From: Nitrospirota bacterium
Lineage (GTDB): Bacteria; Nitrospirota_A; Leptospirillia; Leptospirillales; Leptospirillaceae
Assembly: GCA_021795275.1 (NCBI GenBank)
Contig: JAJYPO010000083.1
Coordinates: 1 to 9,445, forward strand
DNA: 9,445 nucleotides
Reading direction: 5' to 3'
Shown: in pieces, positions 6,318 to 9,445 of the stretch
Layout of the letters: every line of letters begins with the position of its first letter
How positions within the stretch are numbered: position 1 is the first letter of the stretch
Program-made: the position numbers and the translations under genes
The notes under the pieces: model-generated
Database searches by the model: none
Seen by the model: the letters and a program-made list of their open reading frames with translations, nothing else
What the model was told of the DNA's origin: nothing

Positions 6318-7229
6318 TCATTCCTGTCTCAGGATGGATCTTGCAAACATCAGGGGATCGAAGGGGAGGAGGTCGGAAGCCTTCTCGCCCACTCCGATGA
6401 AACGGACAGGGAGATGATGTTTTTGGGCCAAGGCTACGGCCACACCGCCCTTTGAGGTTCCGTCGAGCTTGGTGAGGATCAATCCGCTGACGGGGGTTAT
6501 CTTCCTGAATTCCTCGAGCTGGGAAAGGGCGTTTTGACCGATCGTTGCGTCGAGGACCAGCAGGACCTCGACCGGAGTCTCCGGGTCTTCCTTCTTGATG
6601 ACAGATCCGATCTTCTGAAGCTCAGCCATCAGGTTGTGCTTGTTCTGGAGCCGGCCCGCCGTATCGATGATGGCCACATCCATCTTTCTCGCCCTGGCCG
6701 ACTTCACAGTATCGAAGGCCACTGAGGCGGGATCCGCTCCCGACTTCTGGTGAACCACGGGGACGTCGAGCTGCTCTCCCCATTTTCTGAGCTGTTCGAT
6801 CGCAGCGGCCCGGAAGGTATCGGCGGCCCCGAGGATCACCGTGCGGCCCTGACCCCGGAAAAATGACCCCAGCTTTCCTGTTGTTGTTGTCTTCCCGACC
6901 CCGTTGACGCCGACCATAAGAATGACACAAGGGCGATGGTGTGTGGGGGACTCCCAGAGGGGGATTCCCTGGGGAAATTCCCCCGCCATTTTTTGTTCGA
7001 GATGGCCGAGGCTCTCCCCGGGCGTGGCCCCGGGATTGGTCCTTTCCCATTCCCGAAGATCAGAGACCAGGGCTTTGGCCACAACCGGGCCCACATCCGC
7101 ACTGATCAGAAGCTCCTCGAGATCCTGGTAAAAGGAGGGATCCTTTTGCCGAAAAAGAACATCGACAGCCGACGCCATCCGTGTGCGTGTTTTGGCAAGT
7201 CCTTCCTTGATTTTTTCGAACAAGCCCAT
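6318..7229 (-). CDS. ftsY: Signal recognition particle receptor FtsY (303 aa)
   Basis: FtsY is the membrane-docking SRP GTPase. It pairs with Ffh to deliver ribosome-nascent chains to the translocon. The N domain helices occupy about residues 1-90 (MGLFEKIKEGLAKTR). The NG GTPase follows with GVNGVGKT (107-114), DTFRAAAIEQL (137-147), DTAGR (189-193), TKLD (253-256) and the closing GVGE (279-282). The long acidic A domain of the E. coli protein is absent, so this is the short form found in many bacteria. Membrane contact would rest on the amphipathic N-terminal helix. The ATG overlaps the ybeY stop as TGATG, and AAAGGA lies about 10 bases upstream. It is last in the usp-phoH-ybeY-ftsY unit. 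Confidence 0.97.
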   Translation of the reverse strand: MGLFEKIKEGLAKTRTRMASAVDVLFRQKDPSFYQDLEELLISADVGPVVAKALVSDLREWERTNPGATPGESLGHLEQKMAGEFPQGIPLWESPTHHRPCVILMVGVNGVGKTTTTGKLGSFFRGQGRTVILGAADTFRAAAIEQLRKWGEQLDVPVVHQKSGADPASVAFDTVKSARARKMDVAIIDTAGRLQNKHNLMAELQKIGSVIKKEDPETPVEVLLVLDATIGQNALSQLEEFRKITPVSGLILTKLDGTSKGGVAVALAQKHHLPVRFIGVGEKASDLLPFDPLMFARSILRQE

Positions 7230-7750
7230 CAGGTGTGAATCCTTTCGCCAAAGAAAGTCTCCGGGATTTTTCCCGAGATATTGGAGGGGGTTTTAAGGGC
7301 CGGTTCCTTTTTTTGGATAGCCCGGGCCATTTTTGCTTCGGCCTGTTTCATCTCTCTTGCCTCCAGGTCCCCGCGCTCATGGTCGTATCCGAGAAGATGG
7401 CACAGACCGTGGATGACGAGATTTGTGATCTCGTCATCCACGGGAATGTCAAAAAGGTTTGCCTGGGCCAGAGCCCGAGGGAGCGAAATCACAATTTCAC
7501 CCAGGACCCTGGCTGTTCGGGAAGGCTGGCCCGGATACGGGGGGCCGGCCTCAAAGGACAGGACATCGGTTGTGCCGCGCTTGTCACGGTAGGTGGCATT
7601 GAGTGCCCGCATTCTCCTGTCGTTGACCAGAACGAGGGTCAGTTCACAGGGAGACATCCGGACTGACTGGAGGGCCCAGAGGGAGTGTCGTCGCAGGCGA
7701 TCCTTGTCGATTTTGATCTTTCGCTGGAGATCGAGGATGACCACGGCCAT
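7229..7750 (-). CDS. ybeY: Endoribonuclease YbeY (173 aa)
   Basis: YbeY is a metal-dependent endoribonuclease used in 16S rRNA 3'-end maturation and ribosome quality control. The signature HGLCHLLGYDH (His114, His118, His124; H-x3-H-x5-H) that binds zinc is intact. The upstream conserved TTDVLSFE (60-67) and LGEIVIS (83-89) segments are also present. About 25-30 residues beyond the usual C terminus (from near 147) look like a polar extension. I prefer ATG at 7750 because MAVVILDLQRKIKID matches how the family starts, with a weak ACAGG behind it. A TTG at 7765 would overlap the phoH stop (TTGA) and add five residues, but it has no ribosome binding site. The neighbouring phoH is the classic partner. 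Confidence 0.95.
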   Translation of the reverse strand: MAVVILDLQRKIKIDKDRLRRHSLWALQSVRMSPCELTLVLVNDRRMRALNATYRDKRGTTDVLSFEAGPPYPGQPSRTARVLGEIVISLPRALAQANLFDIPVDDEITNLVIHGLCHLLGYDHERGDLEAREMKQAEAKMARAIQKKEPALKTPSNISGKIPETFFGERIHT

Positions 7751-7761
7751 CGTGCGACCTG

Positions 7762-8787
7762 TCAACGGGAGCGCGGGCGGGTTTTTTTGGAGGTTCCGTC
7801 AGCTTTATCCGTGGCGGAATTCCCTTCTTTTCGCGGTGTTTCGTACCGTTCGTAGGCTTTGATGATCTCCTGGACGAGACGGTGGCGCACCACATCCACA
7901 TCGGAGAAAAAGGTGAAGGAGATGCCATCGATTCCCTTGAGGACCTCCTGGGCTTCGAGAAGGCCGCTGTACCGGTCCTGGGGCAGGTCTATCTGGGTCG
8001 TGTCCCCCGTGATGACGGCCTTGGAATTGAAGCCGATCCGGGTGAGGAACATTTTCATCTGTTCGACGGTGGCATTCTGGGCTTCGTCGAGGATGACAAA
8101 GGAGTCGTTGAGGGTGCGCCCACGCATGAAGGCGAGAGGGGCAATTTCGATCTCCCGTCGGTCCATCATGCGGTTGACCTTTTCCACGTCGATCATGTCA
8201 AAGAGGGCATCATACAAGGGCCGGAGATATGGGTTGATCTTTTCCGCAATGTCACCGGGGAGAAATCCCAATTTCTCTCCGGCCTCGACAGCGGGCCGTA
8301 CCAGGATGATTCTCCGGAAGGCTCCCTTCAGGAGATGGTGGACGGCCAGGGCGACCGCAAGATAGGTCTTTCCGGTCCCGGCAGGTCCGATTCCAAAGAC
8401 GATATCCTTTTTCTTCATGGCACGGATGTATTCGAGCTGATGGAGGGACTTGGGAAAGATGACGCGTTTCTTGCTGTTTATGGGGACATATTCGGAAAGC
8501 AGATCCTTGAGTGAAAGATGGGGGGAGCTCCGGGAAACGGAGATTGCCTGGCGAATCTCCTCTTCCCGGATCGTATACCCGGCCGCCATGAGGGATGTCA
8601 GGTCATTGATGACACGGGAGCCCTGGTTGACATCCTCTTCTTCACCCACCATCGTCAGGACGGGGCCATTGACCGAAATGCGGAGATGGAAGGCCTCCTC
8701 GAACAGGTGAATGTGACGGTTCATCTCCCCCAGAAATCCGGCGGTGTCGAGATTGGGTGGTAGGTCCAGGTTCTGACGGATTGCCAT
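7762..8787 (-). CDS. PhoH-like ATPase (341 aa)
   Basis: This is a PhoH/PhoL-family P-loop ATPase, related to superfamily 1 helicases and usually linked with YbeY in RNA or ribosome metabolism. Its precise role is not settled. The N-terminal part (about 20-80, [18 protein letters not shown]) is the KH-like segment typical of PhoL. The ATPase core shows Walker A GPAGTGKT (134-141), [17 protein letters not shown] (162-178), Walker B VILDEAQN (231-238) and GDTTQIDLP (261-269). The last 25 residues are a basic, disordered tail. The ATG sits in TGATG at the usp stop with GGAAGG just upstream. The ybeY start follows 11 bases after its stop. The 7TM-HD protein gene often found between phoH and ybeY is not there. 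Confidence 0.95.
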   Translation of the reverse strand: MAIRQNLDLPPNLDTAGFLGEMNRHIHLFEEAFHLRISVNGPVLTMVGEEEDVNQGSRVINDLTSLMAAGYTIREEEIRQAISVSRSSPHLSLKDLLSEYVPINSKKRVIFPKSLHQLEYIRAMKKKDIVFGIGPAGTGKTYLAVALAVHHLLKGAFRRIILVRPAVEAGEKLGFLPGDIAEKINPYLRPLYDALFDMIDVEKVNRMMDRREIEIAPLAFMRGRTLNDSFVILDEAQNATVEQMKMFLTRIGFNSKAVITGDTTQIDLPQDRYSGLLEAQEVLKGIDGISFTFFSDVDVVRHRLVQEIIKAYERYETPRKEGNSATDKADGTSKKTRPRSR

Positions 8788-9320
8788 CAGTCCTTCCGGA
8801 TGTCTTGGGTGAGAATCATAGGCTTAAGGGCATCCTTTTCCGCCATGTGAAGTTCCGCCGATTTTTTCAGGGAGTCCCGGCTGGACGGTTCCTTGAGGAT
8901 AAGAACCGGTACGGGAGAGAGATGCATGAGAGAGGTTGACACCGATCCTACCAAGAGGCGACCAAGAAGATTTCTGGCATGGGAAACGAGCATGACAAGA
9001 TCATACTGCCCTGAGACGGCCAATGCCGCCAGGGTGTGATCTGCCCTTCCCGTATAGACTCCGGCTGAAATCCGCCCCGAAAGGGGCGAGAGGGAGCGGG
9101 CAATGGTGGTCAGACGGTTCATGGCCTCCTGGGCGACGGGTTCAAGGGAAACGCCAGGGAGCGGAAAGTCGGTCGGAATCTCATGGAAGGCTTCGAGGAC
9201 AAATGCTGCATGAATTTCTTCCAGGTCGGCTCCGGCAATCTCCCGGATCTGCCGGAGAATCTCCGGAGAAAGGGGGGCGAGGTCGGAAGGAAAAAGGATA
9301 CGGCGAAAGGAACAGGACAT
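8787..9320 (-). CDS. Universal stress protein family (UspA-like, 177 aa)
   Basis: The Usp fold is recognisable: the first strand FRRILFPSDLAPLS (5-18), the long insert with a helix, QYDLVMLVSHARNLLGRLL (105-123), then VGSVSTSLMHLSPVPVLIL (124-142). The usual nucleotide signature G-x2-G-x9-G-S/T is only half kept. Val112 and Ala115 replace the two glycines, while Gly125-Ser126 remain, so this member may not bind ATP. Beyond residue 145 there is a charged tail of about 30 residues not typical of the domain. I choose ATG at 9320 because the Usp strand begins right after it and GGGGAG lies 11 bases upstream. An ATG at 9344 adds eight residues but has no ribosome binding site. It leads the phoH-ybeY-ftsY unit, with its stop overlapping the phoH start. 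Confidence 0.88.
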   Translation of the reverse strand: MSCSFRRILFPSDLAPLSPEILRQIREIAGADLEEIHAAFVLEAFHEIPTDFPLPGVSLEPVAQEAMNRLTTIARSLSPLSGRISAGVYTGRADHTLAALAVSGQYDLVMLVSHARNLLGRLLVGSVSTSLMHLSPVPVLILKEPSSRDSLKKSAELHMAEKDALKPMILTQDIRKD

Positions 9321-9386
9321 AGAAGACACGACTCCCCTTGACATTCGGGTGGTCAGGAAAATTCCGAAAACTGCTGATCAAGGATA

Positions 9387-9445
9387 TCACAGCTTAAGCC
9401 GGTTGATCCAATCAGACCCTGACAGAAAAGGGCCAAGGAGCAGAC
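9387..9445 (-). CDS. Possible C-terminal end of an upstream gene, cut by window edge
   Basis: On the minus strand, a frame open from the right edge ends at TGA (9387-9389) and reads LLLGPFLSGSDWINRLKL, which looks like a plausible protein C terminus. A rival frame is open to a TGA at 9353-9355. With only 18 residues visible I cannot identify the gene or be sure it is real. If real, usp starts about 66 bases downstream and could belong to the same transcript. Confidence 0.25.
   Translation of the reverse strand, partial: LLLGPFLSGSDWINRLKL

Noticed and set aside
9321..9445. Promoter for the usp unit
   Set aside because: The best pair on the minus strand (TTGGAT, 19-base spacer, TATCCT) is a poor match. 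The true promoter may lie outside the window.
1..9445. CRISPR array, insertion sequence, phage or other mobile element
   Set aside because: No regularly spaced repeats, transposase or integrase motifs or terminal inverted repeats were seen. The tRNA-Leu gene shows no duplicated end inside the window that would mark an attachment site.

Overview
The window is a compact, all-bacterial chromosomal segment of fairly high GC (I estimate well above 50%) with almost no intergenic space. Gene content (UvrC, PhoH, YbeY, FtsY, tRNA-Leu) is housekeeping. The protein style and the unusual membrane AAA protein make me think of Nitrospirota, perhaps Leptospirillum. That is an impression only, since no marker here fixes the taxon.

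Layout from left to right: the 5' part of a tRNA-Leu(UAG) on the minus strand, cut by the window edge; a plus-strand polytopic membrane protein of unknown function; a minus-strand two-gene unit uvrC -> large membrane-anchored protein with three degenerate AAA+ modules; a short divergent promoter region; a plus-strand small membrane protein; and a minus-strand four-gene unit usp -> phoH -> ybeY -> ftsY. A possible 3' end of another minus-strand gene lies at the right edge.

Within both minus-strand units, most gene junctions are stop/start overlaps of the form TGATG (usp/phoH, ybeY/ftsY, uvrC/AAA). This indicates polycistronic transcription and probably translational coupling. The two plus-strand genes meet their minus-strand neighbours tail to tail, one with a 25-base overlap and one with 3 bases between stops, and no obvious intrinsic terminator lies at either junction.

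Functionally, phoH/ybeY belong to ribosome and RNA quality control, ftsY to co-translational membrane targeting and uvrC to nucleotide excision repair. The most unusual item is the 1023-residue AAA protein. It has six predicted membrane segments, two FtsH/Cdc48-like modules and one Clp/Hsp100 D2-like module. The Walker B glutamate is replaced in all three, and only the last module keeps a Walker A lysine. It looks like a pseudo-ATPase or a nucleotide-holding membrane scaffold, coupled translationally to UvrC.
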